This document shows, piece by piece, positions 47,511-59,429 of a stretch of 64,000 nucleotides of DNA. The notes under the pieces were generated by a model that saw only the letters and a program-made list of their open reading frames with translations, made no database searches and was not told the DNA's origin. The DNA comes from Hexactinellida sp. DTS-2022 (lineage: Eukaryota > Porifera > Hexactinellida). The translations under genes were made by a program, and so were the position numbers. The DNA lies in the NCBI GenBank assembly GCA_028753945.1, contig JAPNXP010000011.1, positions 3,782,001-3,846,000 on the forward strand, written 5' to 3'. Within the stretch, counting starts at the first letter, position 1. Every line of letters starts with the position of its first letter.

Positions 47511-48572
47511 CCTAAGGCCGAAATTATCCAATACTGGAATAGGCCGAATTGCCTAAGGCCGAAAATTATCCAATACTGGAATACGGCCGAATTGCCTAAG
47601 GCCGAAAATTATCCATTACTGAAATAAGGCCGAATTATCCAGTACTGGAATTAAGCCAAAAATCTTTACCACTGCCACAAATCGAATTATGTCCAAACAA
47701 GAATAAGAAGTTTAATGAATGTTGATTCTAGTAATACACAAAAATTAGTGGAAGAACAAGTACATATATTAGTAAGAAAAATATTAAGAAAGTCTCTACT
47801 GGCCCTCTTCCACTTGGAAAACTCGTTGACACTACCGTTAGAGAAATATTTGGAGAAAAGAATCTATTGGCCCCTGCAAACTGGACAACTAGTTGACTCT
47901 CCTGTAGTAGCGATTATCTCGGTACATGGTAGCAAGTTTGTAAATGGCGGCATGGCAAGATAAGTGTATCTGCTTCCTGTACTAGACACACTCGCCAAGG
48001 TCTTACATTGCCTGTATTTTCTGGCATATTTGTGGCTGCAGCTATATCATCAATTTCAGATGTAATATCCACTTCTCCATTATTAATAGGTGGGAATAGA
48101 TCCTCAAGGTCCTTGAATTTTGTTTTATATTGGTAACAACTTTCTTTGAAGCTCTGCAATGATGAGTTCTTTCTGGAGAACTGGTCTAGGATTATGACGA
48201 ATAGCGACATTGTTATCTATCCTCTCCATGTCTTTGTCGTTTGTTGTAATTATTTTGTTCAAATTTTTAACAAACTCCCAAAAATTTGGATTATGTAACC
48301 TGAACCGTTTCTTCAAGGTCGAATTAAAACTCTCCAAATCGTTATTTGTACGTTTTATATTTTGGTAAACTGATAGTCTCGCTACTCCAATCTGTTTCAA
48401 CCAGTATTTCTCGTAATAAAGCAATAGTTTTTCCAACTTTTCGTTATCTAATTGAGATAAGATTGGTTTCTCGTGTTTAAGGTGGTGATACATATCCACA
48501 ATTTTATTTGAAGGAAGTAATGGTAAAGACAATAATAATTCTGCCCATTTCCTGAATTATTGATTCGAAGTA

Positions 48573-48740
48573 CAGGTAAACCTCCCAAAGCGGCAACCTC
48601 CGAGAAGCGGCACAAAATCATTCTCCCGATGGGTGCCGCTTTGGGAGTTTTACCTTACGAGCAACCTCCCAAAGCGGCAACCTCCGAGAAGCGGCACAAA
48701 ATCATTCTCCCGATGGGCGCCGCTTTGGGAGGTTTACCTG
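48573..48740. mobile_element. 168-bp tandem-dimer MITE with TA flanks
   Basis: The ends CAGGTAAACCTCCCAAAGC and GCTTTGGGAGGTTTACCTG are flanked by TA. It consists of two near-identical ~75-bp halves in direct repeat. Each half is itself an inverted repeat from CCTCCCAAAGCGGC to GCCGCTTTGGGAG. Confidence 0.85.
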
Positions 48741-49247
48741 TATACAAATTCGACAAACCATTCTTCTGTATTCCAGTTTTATATACTGCTTGATCATGAT
48801 GGAATTTGCAGCCACTACTTCTGACATTGGGGTAACTCTGTGATAATGAATTAAATAGTGCAGTTTCATAATCTGTAATAATACCAGTTGCTGTACAGTG
48901 TAAAGGGTAGAATCTCTTTAACTTTCATCATTACTTTATCGTACAATGTTCCGGTCTTCTTGGTCATCAGGATGTGAATAGCTGGTAATGAATAAGTCTT
49001 ATATTGGAGGAAAATATTTAGTAACTGGTAAAACTGTCTGGGAACAACGTAAAATGTAGCATCTGCTTGCACCAATGATTCATTCGCATCAGATTGGAAG
49101 GTAGTTATCCATCTAGGACCCATGAATCCTATTGCAACCTCACTCTGATTCATACCTTCAATTGAAAATGCATGGTATACTTTAAACTCTTCATCGCAAG
49201 TTTCTAGTAGGGATATTGCATTTTGGGCATTCAAAGGCACCTGTGGT

Positions 49248-49393
49248 CATGGGCGCCAACTTTTGAGGCTGGACACCAAAAGTTGGGGGGGTCCTAATTG
49301 GAAATTGGGGAGGTCCTAATGGGATCGGACCCCCCCAACCTTAAAGGTTGGGGGGGGGGTCCGACCCCGAAAAAAGGGAAGTTGGCGCCTATG
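49248..49393. mobile_element. 146-bp hAT MITE inside the MULE transposase
   Basis: The ends are CATGGGCGCCAACTTT (49248) and AGTTGGCGCCTATG (ending 49393), with G- and C-runs. A perfect 8-bp duplication CCTGTGGT flanks it (49240-49247 and 49394-49401). Confidence 0.9.
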
Positions 49394-50054
49394 CCTGTGG
49401 TCTATGCATCCGTCTTCTTTTAAACATTAAATTTTCTAATCGAGGAAAGCTAATATAGCCACCAACTTCTGATTGATTGACTTCTTCATCAAAGATTTCA
49501 CGAAGTGTTCCTTGCGAAATTTCAGATTTACGTTTAATTCTGGATACAACCTTGCTTATTTCAGTTTTATTTTCTGTTGATCCCGGACATAAGTGTTCAC
49601 CACTTACTGAAAATACATCTGATTCCAAATCTAATCTAGCACGAGCTGGACATCCATCCCTGTATTTAATACATTTACTATATCTTACACCATTACAATC
49701 CTTGTCTTTCTATAATTGTAAGACCCATTGCGATAAACTTTCGAATCCTTCCGATAACCTTCCATAACTTCATAGCTGGCCATTTTTTGGATAATTCAAT
49801 AAGTGATTATGTTGCATACGTAGAAAGTATTTATAGTAGATACATTATTAGAATCCCTATCAAGGAATACATCCATTATTAGAATTTAGAACCCTATTAA
49901 AGAATAACAACCAACAATAAAAGACAAACAGTATTCAACCCCTACATGCAAACTCGGCCTTATTCCAGTAATGGATAATTTTCTGCCTTAGGCAATTCTG
50001 CCTTATTCCAGTATTGAATAATTCGGCCTTAGGCAATTCGGCCTTAATAAAGTG

Positions 50055-50520
50055 TAGCAAGCCAAGAATATGGAATTTTCTGGATACATTTAATGAAAAT
50101 ATAGTGGACACAAACAACGAAATTGCAAGATTAAAGAACGTTTATGGATTACAAGGGAAAGGAAGAAGAAAAATGTGCTAAACGACCAGCGGCGACAGAA
50201 ATATAAAGAATATCTTGTTGAAGGTGAATATACCGCATTGGAATTTGTTAAGGCAATCAGCCTTACAGTGGGTTCTTTTACAGAAACAAATGAAGTGACT
50301 CCTGTTCAGATGACAATGATGATTCCTCTGTAAGTACATTGGGATATAATACCACTAACTACAAACATGTGCTTGGTTTGTTTAAAGTAACGCGAGACTA
50401 CATGGCTATTTAGACCGTGCAAACATGCGAATTGTTGCGGAAATTGTAGCGACAAATCGAACAACTTGGTAAAACATGCCCTGTCTGTCGTTCTCCCATC
50501 GAAAATACTTTTCATATATT
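50055..50520 (+). pseudogene. C-terminal remnant of a second MULE transposase with RING finger
   Basis: The plus strand encodes IWNFLDTFNENIVDTNNE followed by RLKNVYGLQGKGRRK, similar to the region after the DDE core in the neighbouring MULE. A TAA lies near 50331, and then a RING-type series: CLVC (50370-50381), PCKHANCC and CGNC, and in another frame CPVCRSP (50477-50497). One stop (50388) and one frameshift break it. It is cut on its 5' side at about 50047, where the other MULE's inverted end finishes. It is evidence that the RING domain is a stable part of this MULE family. Confidence 0.65.
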
Positions 50521-50689
50521 CACAAATTCATTTATACTTGAATTTCTCCAAATTCTATTTAAATTGTGTTTCTGTTCTTCTTCTTACTTTCTATTTCTTA
50601 CCTATCTTTTTTATACTTACAATGATCTACAAATGAAAACCATATTCCTTATACAACACCTCTACATAAACAGCGCCAATTATATGTTA

Positions 50690-50872
50690 AAGATGGCAAC
50701 ATCATAAATTCTAACAAAGGACAACTTCATAAATTTCTAACAAATGACAACTTCATAAATTCTAACAAATGACAACTTAAAGAATTCTAACAAATGACAA
50801 CATCATATATTCTAACAAATGGCAACTCAACAAATTCTGACTAGTGACAACATCGAAATTCTAACAGTTGCA
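50690..50872. repeat. ~24-bp tandem repeat, about 8 units
   Basis: The unit is AAATTCTAACAAATGACAACTTCAT-like with small length changes, running up to the start of the TCTA microsatellite and Helitron end. Confidence 0.85.
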
Positions 50873-50922
50873 GGCGCCTCGGCTTGTTCATCAATCTATC
50901 TATCTATCTATCTCTATATTAA

Positions 50923-51486
50923 AAGAGGAATTGTTGTGTGTGTGTTTGTTTGTTTGTTTGTTTGTTTGTGTGTTTGTCCAGAATTAATTGGAAAGACTAC
51001 GAGTCCCAGAAAGCTGAAAATTTGTATACAGGGGTAATTTTGTACTGCGACAACGATCTATTGGTTTTTGAAGAGAAATATTCACATTTGAAGGTGACAA
51101 AATATGTTAGCCAATTAAATTCGAGGGTTTGTTAGTATGGATTAGCAGATTTCATCAATTAGTATAAATAGCCTGTGCATAATATAAATATTTCTGAGGC
51201 TCCAATTTGATTGATTGAAAATAAATTCATTTAACCAATCAATCATTTGTCTATTCTATTGCCTGTTTTTCTTTTAGTATTATTTTGATTCGAGCTTTCT
51301 TATCGTGCAACTGAAATTTATTGAGCTATTAAAACTCATTATTAATGTGATTGCTTTTGGGGAGGGAAAGGCCGCGAAGCGGCCGTTAATTGTATCGCGT
51401 AGTGCCTAACACGAACGAACAAAAGTCGCGAAGCGACTTTTGTGAGAGAGTGATCCGTCGCGAAGCGACCGAGACCGAAGGGCTCG
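50923..51486 (+). mobile_element. Non-autonomous Helitron A
   Basis: The 5' end TCTATATTAAAAGAGG follows a (TCTA)n run. Next comes the family's GACTACGAGTCCCAGAAAGC block. The 3' end is GACCGAAGGGCTCG (51486), then T. Hairpins GGCCGCGAAGCGGCC, AAAGTCGCGAAGCGACTTT and GTCGCGAAGCGAC precede it. The next Helitron starts at the following base. Confidence 0.8.
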
Positions 51487-52735
51487 TATATTAAAAGATG
51501 AATTGTTTGTGTGTTTGGATGTTTGTCCGTAATTAATTGGAAAGACTACGAGTCCCAGAAAGCTGAAAATTTGTATACAGGGGTAATTTTGTACTGCGAC
51601 AACGATCTATTGGTTTTTGAAACAAAATAACGGGATTATGACGTCACAGTTTCGAAAAACAGATATTTTGTACTAGCTTCCCAATTTTGCTCCGATTTGT
51701 AGAAAATTTAAAGCATTAGACATACACTAAATTTATACACCTGATAGCAGTTCACGAATTCCCATCTTTTCTTCTGATTGTGACACAGTTAATTAATTAG
51801 TCCCTACACTAATCAACCATAAATAGCGTATCGTACCAACACAGGTATAGCAAAGTGCAAAATCGATTTTCGATTGTGTTCTATTGCAAACAATTCAAGT
51901 AAGAGTGATTAACGAAAGTTATTAGTTCAAATGTATCATATTATTCTTAGCACTATGTGGGTGATCTGATTTGTTTGGTTAACAAATGCACTCGAGTAGT
52001 TAACTTCTCTGATGCATTGTTTATTTATTACACCTATATTGGCTTCCTATTAATAAGACAATTAATGGGATTACGTAATTTCTAACCTATACTGAAATTA
52101 TGAAATTAATTAAGTAGTCGATTCATCAAGGATTTAGGATCTGTCTAATTATGAGATTGATATGTTTATTATTACTATCAATTAAATCAAATATTTTACA
52201 ACCCTGGATTTACCTCTGCATAATAATGGTTTAATGGTGAGAATAAGACCGCGAAGCGGTCTTATTCTCATCTTTAAACCATTATTATGCAGAGATTTAA
52301 TCCAGGCTAAGTAAATTACTTTGCAATATAATATACTGAAATAAATAATTGCGTATAATTTATCAGCCACGGGTTTCAATTTATTTGAGCTAACAAGCTA
52401 ACCTTTTAATGGAGCTGAAATGAGCTACCTTAATTAAGAATTATTGAGCCAATATCATATATTATTAACTAATAATTAATAACTAATAAGTAATGAGAAT
52501 AACATACATAACACATCATTTCCAAAACAGATTACATTAACGAATCACAACCCAAAATGAATTTAAGTGCGCGTTAAGTAGTGTGTGTAATATACTAGCC
52601 ACAGGTTAACTTATTTATTATTAATATTACTGTCTTTTAGAGGAGGGAAAGGCCGCGAAGCGGCCGTTAATTGCATCGCGTAGTGCCTAACACGAACGAA
52701 CAAAGGTCGCGAAGCGACCGAGACCGAAGGGCTCG
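51487..52735 (+). mobile_element. Non-autonomous Helitron B, head-to-tail with A
   Basis: It starts TATATTAAAAGATGAATTG directly after the CTCG end of Helitron A and carries the same GACTACGAGTCCCAGAAAGC block. It ends GACCGAAGGGCTCG at 52735, followed by T, with hairpins GGCCGCGAAGCGGCC and GTCGCGAAGCGAC. It contains the palindrome at 52203-52306. It is the same family as 38526-40101. Confidence 0.8.
52203..52306. repeat. ~104-bp palindrome with GACCGCGAAGCGGTC centre
   Basis: Arms run from CCTGGATTTACCTCTGC to the matching GCAGAGATTTAATCCAGG. It is the counterpart of 39375-39476, and the sequence around it also matches that copy. Confidence 0.85.
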
Positions 52736-52992
52736 TAATAATAAAACCTTCATATTAAGAAGCATCTTAATAGTAAGACAAAAAGTGGAAATTAAATTAG
52801 GACAGCTTTTACAGGCAATACAACAGCAATTCTGGATTTGAGGTGTAAATCCATATTTGCTTTTAGCCAGGGAAATATTAACAAATATATCACATCGATC
52901 ATGGAGTGTTAGGGCAAATATTGCCTACTCATAAAATATTTAAGATTAAACGCAGTTTCTTTTATCCCCATGCCATTAACATTTCACATGTG

Positions 52993-53478
52993 TGTTAACG
53001 AAATTAAAACTCGATTATTGTATGTGGGTATGTTTGTCCGGCTTGTATTAATGTGATAGGAGAATAGAAACGGGACTTATAATTGAGATAGAGGATAGCT
53101 TCCAAATAGTCATATAGGTAAACAAGTACGTGCATTCTGATTCCGAATTTCGCATTTAGAAATTTCTAATGTCAATATTTATTGTTGTTGTTTTAATAAA
53201 GTAAACAAATTGCTGAAAATTCAAAATGAACCCAGAGACTGGCTTCCAGTTGGTGTAATAGGTGAACAAGTGAGTATGCTGATTCCGATTCTCGCATTAA
53301 AAAATTCAACATGAATATTTATTGTTGTTGTTGACAAAATATGTAAACAGATCGGTGAAATTCAAAATTATGGAGTCATATAATGATTGGTTTGGGGAGG
53401 GATAAGGCCGCGTAGCGGCCGTTAACTTGATGTGTGTAGCACAGATCCGTCGCAAAGCTACCGAGACCGAAAGGCTCG
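52993..53478 (+). mobile_element. Short Helitron C, related to the autonomous element
   Basis: The degenerate 5' end has ATTAAAACTCGATTATTG and TTTGTCCGGCTTGTATTA, as at 35144 on the minus strand (ATTAAATCTCGATTGTTG, then TTTGTCCGGATTGTATTA). Two ~144-bp repeats follow, related to the 141-bp repeats there. The 3' end is GGCCGCGTAGCGGCC and finally GACCGAAAGGCTCG (53478), followed by T. Confidence 0.65.
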
Positions 53479-53533
53479 TGTTTACGAATAAGGAATATGC
53501 ATCTGAATTTAGTCTTAAATTCAATACGCTTGC

Positions 53534-53975
53534 AGAGCCGAGGCACGGGATTAGAACCTGTCTGGCAAGGGAGTTTCAGAGCGAGGGTAGCGAGTGATTA
53601 ATTTGGGGATCTGGGGGCTTGCCCTCCGAATTTTTTTAACCTAAATACTTGTTAAATTCTCATGACAATTTGTAGAATTTGGATTAATTATTAATAATAA
53701 TAAATAAGACCCTAGTTCATTTAGTCGAAAATTCAAAGAATTAGGTCACGTTGGTATGGTAATTGCTTCATTGCGCGCGCGGGACAAAGAGACTAGAGAA
53801 GTAATACATACTCGAACTATGGCACATAAAGTAGGTACATCGAATTTGAACATTTTTTGTCAAAAAAAGAAATCTACCCACCGGAGGGTCCCAAGCGCGG
53901 GGCCCCCAGCATATTCCGCATCTGCCGTATGGTAAATTCGGCCTGTAGGCTATAGCCCCCGTGGTTCCGCCGCCA
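53534..53975. mobile_element. Possible hAT-like MITE
   Basis: CAGAGCCGAGGCACGGG at 53534 and the inverse-like GTTCCGCCGCCATG near 53975 could be degenerate terminal repeats around a GC-richer block. No target duplication is visible. Confidence 0.3.
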
Positions 53976-54929
53976 TGTAGGTAAGCTTAACTCACTTATT
54001 AAATTGTCAACGGATCATGTGTTTACCAGGGTCATTCCATTGTATTCTCCTACCCAAATGACACAATTATCTTCCGACGAGTCTGATGGTAAAGGGCAAG
54101 TTTCTGGGACCACTGTTGCTAAGTCTTCGAGAATCTGAGATTTATTTGCATCACATAACAGTTGTGGACAACAGGGAGAAGGACCTTGGTATAGTTATCA
54201 TACTCTTGACCCCAATGTGATGTAAATGTGAAGTCTTCCGGTGTGAATTGGAAATTGGAATTTTTATGCTATATTTTCTAGACACCACATCCTTAAAATT
54301 ACAGAAATTTCCAAACTGGTGTCACGATTAGTAAATTTCTTCGTATGCTGACGGATAGTATTATTTTACCAGTCGAGCTAATCTCGGAAATCCATATCAC
54401 GCCTTTGTGAAGTTCTTCATGAAGAGGTGAAAGTGGATATTGGTTCGAATAGATCCAATCACTTGTGCCTTCATAGATAAGAGTTGATCCATTTTTAGTT
54501 AGTTTGTCATTTTGTTATTGGGTTATAAAGACAAATTCTTCTGACCCTATGAACAACAAAGACGTGAGGAAATCTTCAGTAAAGGAATAAATCTTTTCGT
54601 CAATTGAATATGATTTAATAATTTTGCTAGGAGAAGTATTAATTGGATCTGGATGAGGCTTTTCACTATCTTGACCTTGGATTTTTGACACGCTGTACCG
54701 TTTGAGATTGGGAACTTTCCCCCTTCGTTCCTCTTTTTGGACATATTTTCAATGAATACTTCATCATTGATCTGAAATAATTTTTGTTTTGAATTACTTT
54801 CTTATATTGATTCTTCATCATCTTAGACTTGAGGAGTTTTACAGTTTTTCACCAGCTAGTTGAAAAGATTGTTCCGTGACCTTCGATATAAAAGGCCTAA
54901 GTGCTAAGCGAAAATTTGTGTACCATGGA
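53976..54929. other. Intergenic, nothing recognised
   Basis: No coding frame of substance, repeat or RNA gene was seen. The minus-strand frame at 54547-54744 shows no domain. Confidence 0.3.
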
Positions 54930-54985
54930 CAGGGACATCTTTAATATAGGGACTGTAAACTTCGTTTTACGGTCAAATTAGCGTA

Positions 54986-57248
54986 GGCCTGTTGTATGAG
55001 ATTCTTACTACCATGAGATTATTATTACTTTGTATACAAGGACCATGGATGTTACATTGCTATGAGATTCCTACTACCATGAGATTTCTACTACCATTGT
55101 TATTCTTTCTCACCTGTTTTCTCAATATCTATTCTCAATATAATTACGTGTTAACCACATGAATAACCAATTTAGAAAGGAATAACAAGAGTTTGATTGT
55201 GATATTGTAATGGAATAAATTTCATTTGCTAATAGAATTAGTATTATTTAGTTACTAACTAAATTCTAAATTGCAAATACATACATTGCTAAACTGTAAT
55301 TCGTAAAATATGAAGGCTAACGACCATTTATGAGTTCAGCAACAGGCTGAAAATGGTGATCAAAATTTGCTAACTATATTGTGCTTGGCTGGTGTTTTCT
55401 CCACGTGTTCATTATATTTAAATGATAATTAGCACGAATCATCCACTAATTGTACATCGGTTGCCAAAATCTGAACAGAATTCATTTGAGAATTCTGAAG
55501 ATATTCTGTGGTGACTCTATGGTGAGTGTCCACTAACTTGACTTCCAAGTAAGGGAAATAAATCCAGCTCCATGTATTCCAATGAATCTGTATTTCTTTA
55601 TATATAGTAGATGCTGGATATAAGAACTCAGGTTATAAGAACATTAACCGTTCTTACATAGGCTCCGGTTGCGATTCGATTTATCGACATGGTTAACCGG
55701 TTAACCGCCCATGCTACTCAATACAACTAATCCTTTAGAAAATCCAGATTATACTACTGAATAAGACTCAGCATTAAAAAGTATTACCCAAAATTACTAC
55801 ATTAATTGATACATTTAAAATAAAATAAAATATATTATGCGGTGATACCGTGATGGAAAATGGATTTATGATATCATTTTCTAACACAATTCAGATAATT
55901 TTAATTAATTATTCAATAATTTCCAACTAATACTACTGATTTTCAACAGACCGGAAAACTGGCTAACGAGATCTGTAACCACTAACCCATATTAGCAACG
56001 GTTTACCGAATCCAGCCTTGATATGCAGTTCCCGACGATGTTCTTATAACCGGCATCTACTGTAGTGTATTTTTCCGAATATAGCAGATATTGCTAGAAA
56101 AAAAAACAGTTCCCATGTGGTTCAATAGACTCTGGGGTCTGGGCGAGTGGAATAAACATTGCCGATAATTGCTGGATTTAATAATCAAGTAGGTTGCATT
56201 TTGATATTTGTCACTAATGACTCACTATAGGTTAGAGAAAGTAGTATACAGCAAGTATTTTCTTCATTTGCTACAGTGTTTTATTCCCATTTCGAATATA
56301 AATATCGAAGGGGCAAGAGAAAATAGAATTTGCTTCCAATATCAGGTAGAACGAACTATAACCAGTGTCACGTTTTTATTTACTGTTTACTGATAATACA
56401 TACTGGCGGTTGTAACATTTTATGTAACTCTATACCAGCCTCAGCTATACACTTTTTTCCTAGTACGTAGATAGCTAGCGATATTAATTGTCTAAATTTC
56501 TAATTCTCGAAGAAATTGGACAATAATCAATTCTCAATTAATTAATAATTTTGTGTGGTCATTCCCTTGAGGTCCATAAGCGGTAGTTGCACGATTGTCA
56601 ACTTGAAGATCTTATGATAATCTTTTAATTCCGATAAAGTGAGTATATATGATTGCATAATGTCAAAGTATTGTGTCCTAGGCCATGTATAATTGGTAAA
56701 TTCATGTATAGCCATTGAAGACAACTTTATACGAACATTTTTTAACATTTTAATTATAGATTCACATTTTTAAAATTTTTGGGAAAAAATTACCTAAAAA
56801 TTTTGGTTTTTGGATATAAAATATTATTCTATTAAATTTTTAAGGTGTTCTCATTTCTTAGCCGATCTATGTACACAGTTGAAAATAAACAAACAGATAC
56901 AAATGCACATAACGAACGATTTTAAAATATAAATTGATACTGTACATTGTACAATAAGAACAAATATTGTAGTAATAATTATACGTACGTATATTAGCAA
57001 ATTGAGATATTGAAATGGAATAAATTCCACCTCAATATCAAACTCTTGTTATTCCTTTCTAAATTGGTTATTCATGTGGTTAACACGTAATTATATTGAG
57101 AATAGATATTGAGAAAACAGGTGAGAAAGAATAACAATGGTAGTAGAAATCTCATGGTAGTAGGAATCTCATAGCAATGTAACATCCATGGTCCTTGTAT
57201 ACAAAGTAGTAAGAATCTCATGGTAGTAAGAATCTCATACAACAGGCC
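54986..57248. mobile_element. 2.26-kb fold-back element inserted in the outer left arm
   Basis: Arms of about 210 bp (54986-55200 and 57040-57248) start GTTGTATGAGATTCTTAC. Comparison with the undisrupted right outer arm shows the insertion site AGGCCT repeated on both sides, consistent with a 6-bp target duplication. The middle holds a pogo-like MITE (55605-56062) and AT-rich DNA without genes. Confidence 0.85.
55605..56062. mobile_element. ~458-bp TA-flanked MITE
   Basis: The ends TAGTAGATGCTGGATATAAG and the inverse-like CTTATAACCGGCATCTACTG are flanked by TA. Internal GGTTATAAGAAC and GTTCTTATAACC lie near the ends. Confidence 0.75.
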
Positions 57249-57648
57249 TAAAACAGTATTGTTACTTATTGATATCCCGTAATCCGCTAATGCTAGATAC
57301 AGGAAATGTATTATTGTCGTATAGGAAGTCATATTTTGGGAGTCCAACGGTCATATTGGTTTATCGGAAATATGTGTGGAATGTAAGTTATAATGCGATG
57401 TCACACCTTTCCATATATGGTAATATTGTTAAAATCTCGAAATCAGTTAGCTTCAGACATTTGAAATGTATTATTGACGAATGGGAATTCATATTTAGGT
57501 ATAGGGATGCCCGAATCCTGGATCCGGCGGGATTTTCCCAATTTTGGGTGGACCCGGAATCTGGCTGGATCCAGAATAAGAATCAGCGGATCCGGATTAG
57601 TATACGAATTAATAGTTAATTTGGTTATATTTACCCAATCATTAAATA

Positions 57649-58147
57649 CAGTGCAACCTCTATAAGTGGGGTCTCTATAAATGGGGAACCTCCATAAGTG
57701 GGGAATTTTTTTACCATATTCGTATATATCCATACAAATGAACCTCTATAAGCGGGGAAGTGGGGAATGGGGGACCATAAATTTCAAGGAGTTTTTATCT
57801 GCATACAAAACACCCCCATAAATGGGGGGAATGGACAAATCCTAACATGATTCTTATAAAATAATACAATATTTCCAATAAATCGACTCTAAAGTTCTAC
57901 AGAAAAAATATTTTCGATTGATCTACTCTGATGTTTTTAGAAGAAATCACCTAGTGTAGATCAGCAGTTAACTAAATTGTCATAATATACAAATAATAAC
58001 TATAACGTGCATTAATGTGTGTGTTATATGAATACTTTGTATAATATAGCATATATAATGTTTTTCCAATTGAATTTTATAACCGGGGAATGGGGGGCAA
58101 TTGAAATTTTCGCCGTCCCATGCTCCCCACTTATAGAGGTTCCACTG
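57649..58147. mobile_element. ~500-bp pogo-like MITE
   Basis: The ends CAGTGCAACCTCTATAAGTG (57649) and ACTTATAGAGGTTCCACTG (ending 58147) are flanked by TA. The internal CCTCTATAAG(T/C)GGGGAA repeat recurs four times near the left end. It lies inside the outer inverted-repeat element. Confidence 0.85.
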
Positions 58148-59429
58148 TATATATAATCAAATTTCAATAAATAAATAAATTGTATCAATGACCAGTGAAC
58201 GTTATACAACACATTTTTTATGACGATCACCTAGTAAGGAACTCCAGGCCGAGATTTCCTAAAATTAAGGAACTGCCCAGTCTATTATTCATAAAATCTC
58301 AATTCGAAACACATCAATTTGAATAACTAAATAGTACAAATGGTTTTTGGACTGAACATGGGATTAACTTGTCACAGTTTACTGTTGTCACCAGTGGGAT
58401 TTGGATATTGCCCTCCCTCCCCCATTTTCAATCGTTGCCCTCCCATTTACCGGTAAAATAGAAATATGGACTTAACTTCGACATTTTATTTCGCCCATTT
58501 TGGGAAATTTGCTAACTCCCCCCAATTTCCCATTTGCTACGAATCTAGCTCATCTGTCACGGTGCCACGTACTGTACATACATATCTAAACATTAAAAGG
58601 TAATATGCGGGAAATATATTTTTGTTACACAATAAAATTATAGTAAACAAAAAATCGCGGTATATTGAGAGTCCGTTTCAGGTAAAGAAAGATAACTGAG
58701 AGGGTTCCTTATACAGAGAAGCGTAAATGTAAATTTAACATTTGGATTAGTGATGATTGATGAATTGTATATATTTACTTTACCTACGCTCACGTTTTTC
58801 AAGAATAATATACTGACAATCCGAATGGCATCTGTAGGATTGAAATTTTTGGCCGAATGGCACTCAATTGTTTCTGGCTTCAAGGGGCTTTGCTCCTGGA
58901 CCCTACTGGGAGGCTAACAGCGCCCCAGACTCCCAGCTGGTAATGTAATTGTTTAGAATACTACACCCCCTTCTAGAAAATCCTAGAATCGCCCAAGCCT
59001 AGGAAATTTATGATAATTTAGGAAAAATTCTCATAACTCCACCATACTTGCCAACCGTCCCGCTTTAGACACGTTTGTCCCGATTTTTGTACCCTGTATT
59101 TCATTTTTGTGACAATAACAATAAAATATAAAGATCTGAGCATTGCTTCTTCCAATTAGGTAATAAATCTGTAGAATTGACTAGCGTCCCGTTTTTTTAG
59201 CGAGACGTTCCGTTTTATTGACGGGACGTCTCGTTTTATGCAATTGGAGCAAGGTTCCTTCTGTTGAGATGATCAAATTATTACAATTACTAGGACATCC
59301 GTACACGCTTATCATAAGAAGATGCTAAACTACACAACAGGGGTTGACAACCTTTTTGTGATGAGTGCAAAAAAATATAGGTTAAGGGAAACGCCTTAGG
59401 TAAATCAATGTGATCTACTGAGTCCCTAA
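58148..59429. other. Interior of the nested complex, no gene
   Basis: Mostly AT-rich DNA. Around 59045-59235 a block with CCAACCGTCCCGC, GTCCCGTTTTTTTAGCG and GACGGGACGTC looks like another decayed MITE. No frame with a recognisable domain was seen. Confidence 0.35.

Larger units (their letters stand above)
47910..49783 (-). pseudogene. MULE transposase with N-terminal FLYWCH-like finger and C-terminal RING finger
   Basis: An ATG at 49781-49783 (MASYEVMEGYRK) leads into a Cys/His zinc finger of FLYWCH type (DCNGVRYSKC, then SGEHLCPG), with a frameshift near 49690. The DDE core is recognisable. The first Asp is in LVQADATFYVVP (about 49060). The second is in TDYETALF (about 48845), followed by GCKFHHDQAVYK. 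The acidic residue comes from RTNNDLESFNS (about 48340). The C terminus reads VCLVQEADTLILPCRHLQTC, a partial RING. Two MITEs interrupt it (48573-48740 and 49248-49393), and further frame changes separate the segments. Such transposases cut and paste DNA in the nucleus; the RING would suggest a ubiquitin-ligase or DNA-binding add-on. Confidence 0.8.
46069..50046 (-). mobile_element. Mutator-like element (MULE) with repeat-built inverted ends
   Basis: Left and right ends contain copies of AAGGCCGAATTGCCTAAGG and TTATCCAATACTGGAAT in opposite orientation (46069-46096 plus 47511-47660, and 49955-50046). Between them is a minus-strand MULE transposase pseudogene. The left end is split by a fold-back element (46097-47510). 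No 9-bp target duplication was found at the outer edges, so the borders are approximate. Confidence 0.7.

Noticed and set aside
50819-51135. Frames with CVFVCLFVCL runs
   Set aside because: They come from the TGTTTGTTTG repeats at the Helitron 5' end.
57269-57733. Overlapping 116- and 96-residue frames
   Set aside because: They lie in the inverted arm of the outer repeat and the adjoining MITE fragments. The arm sequence recurs inverted at 59430-59690 without a conserved frame.
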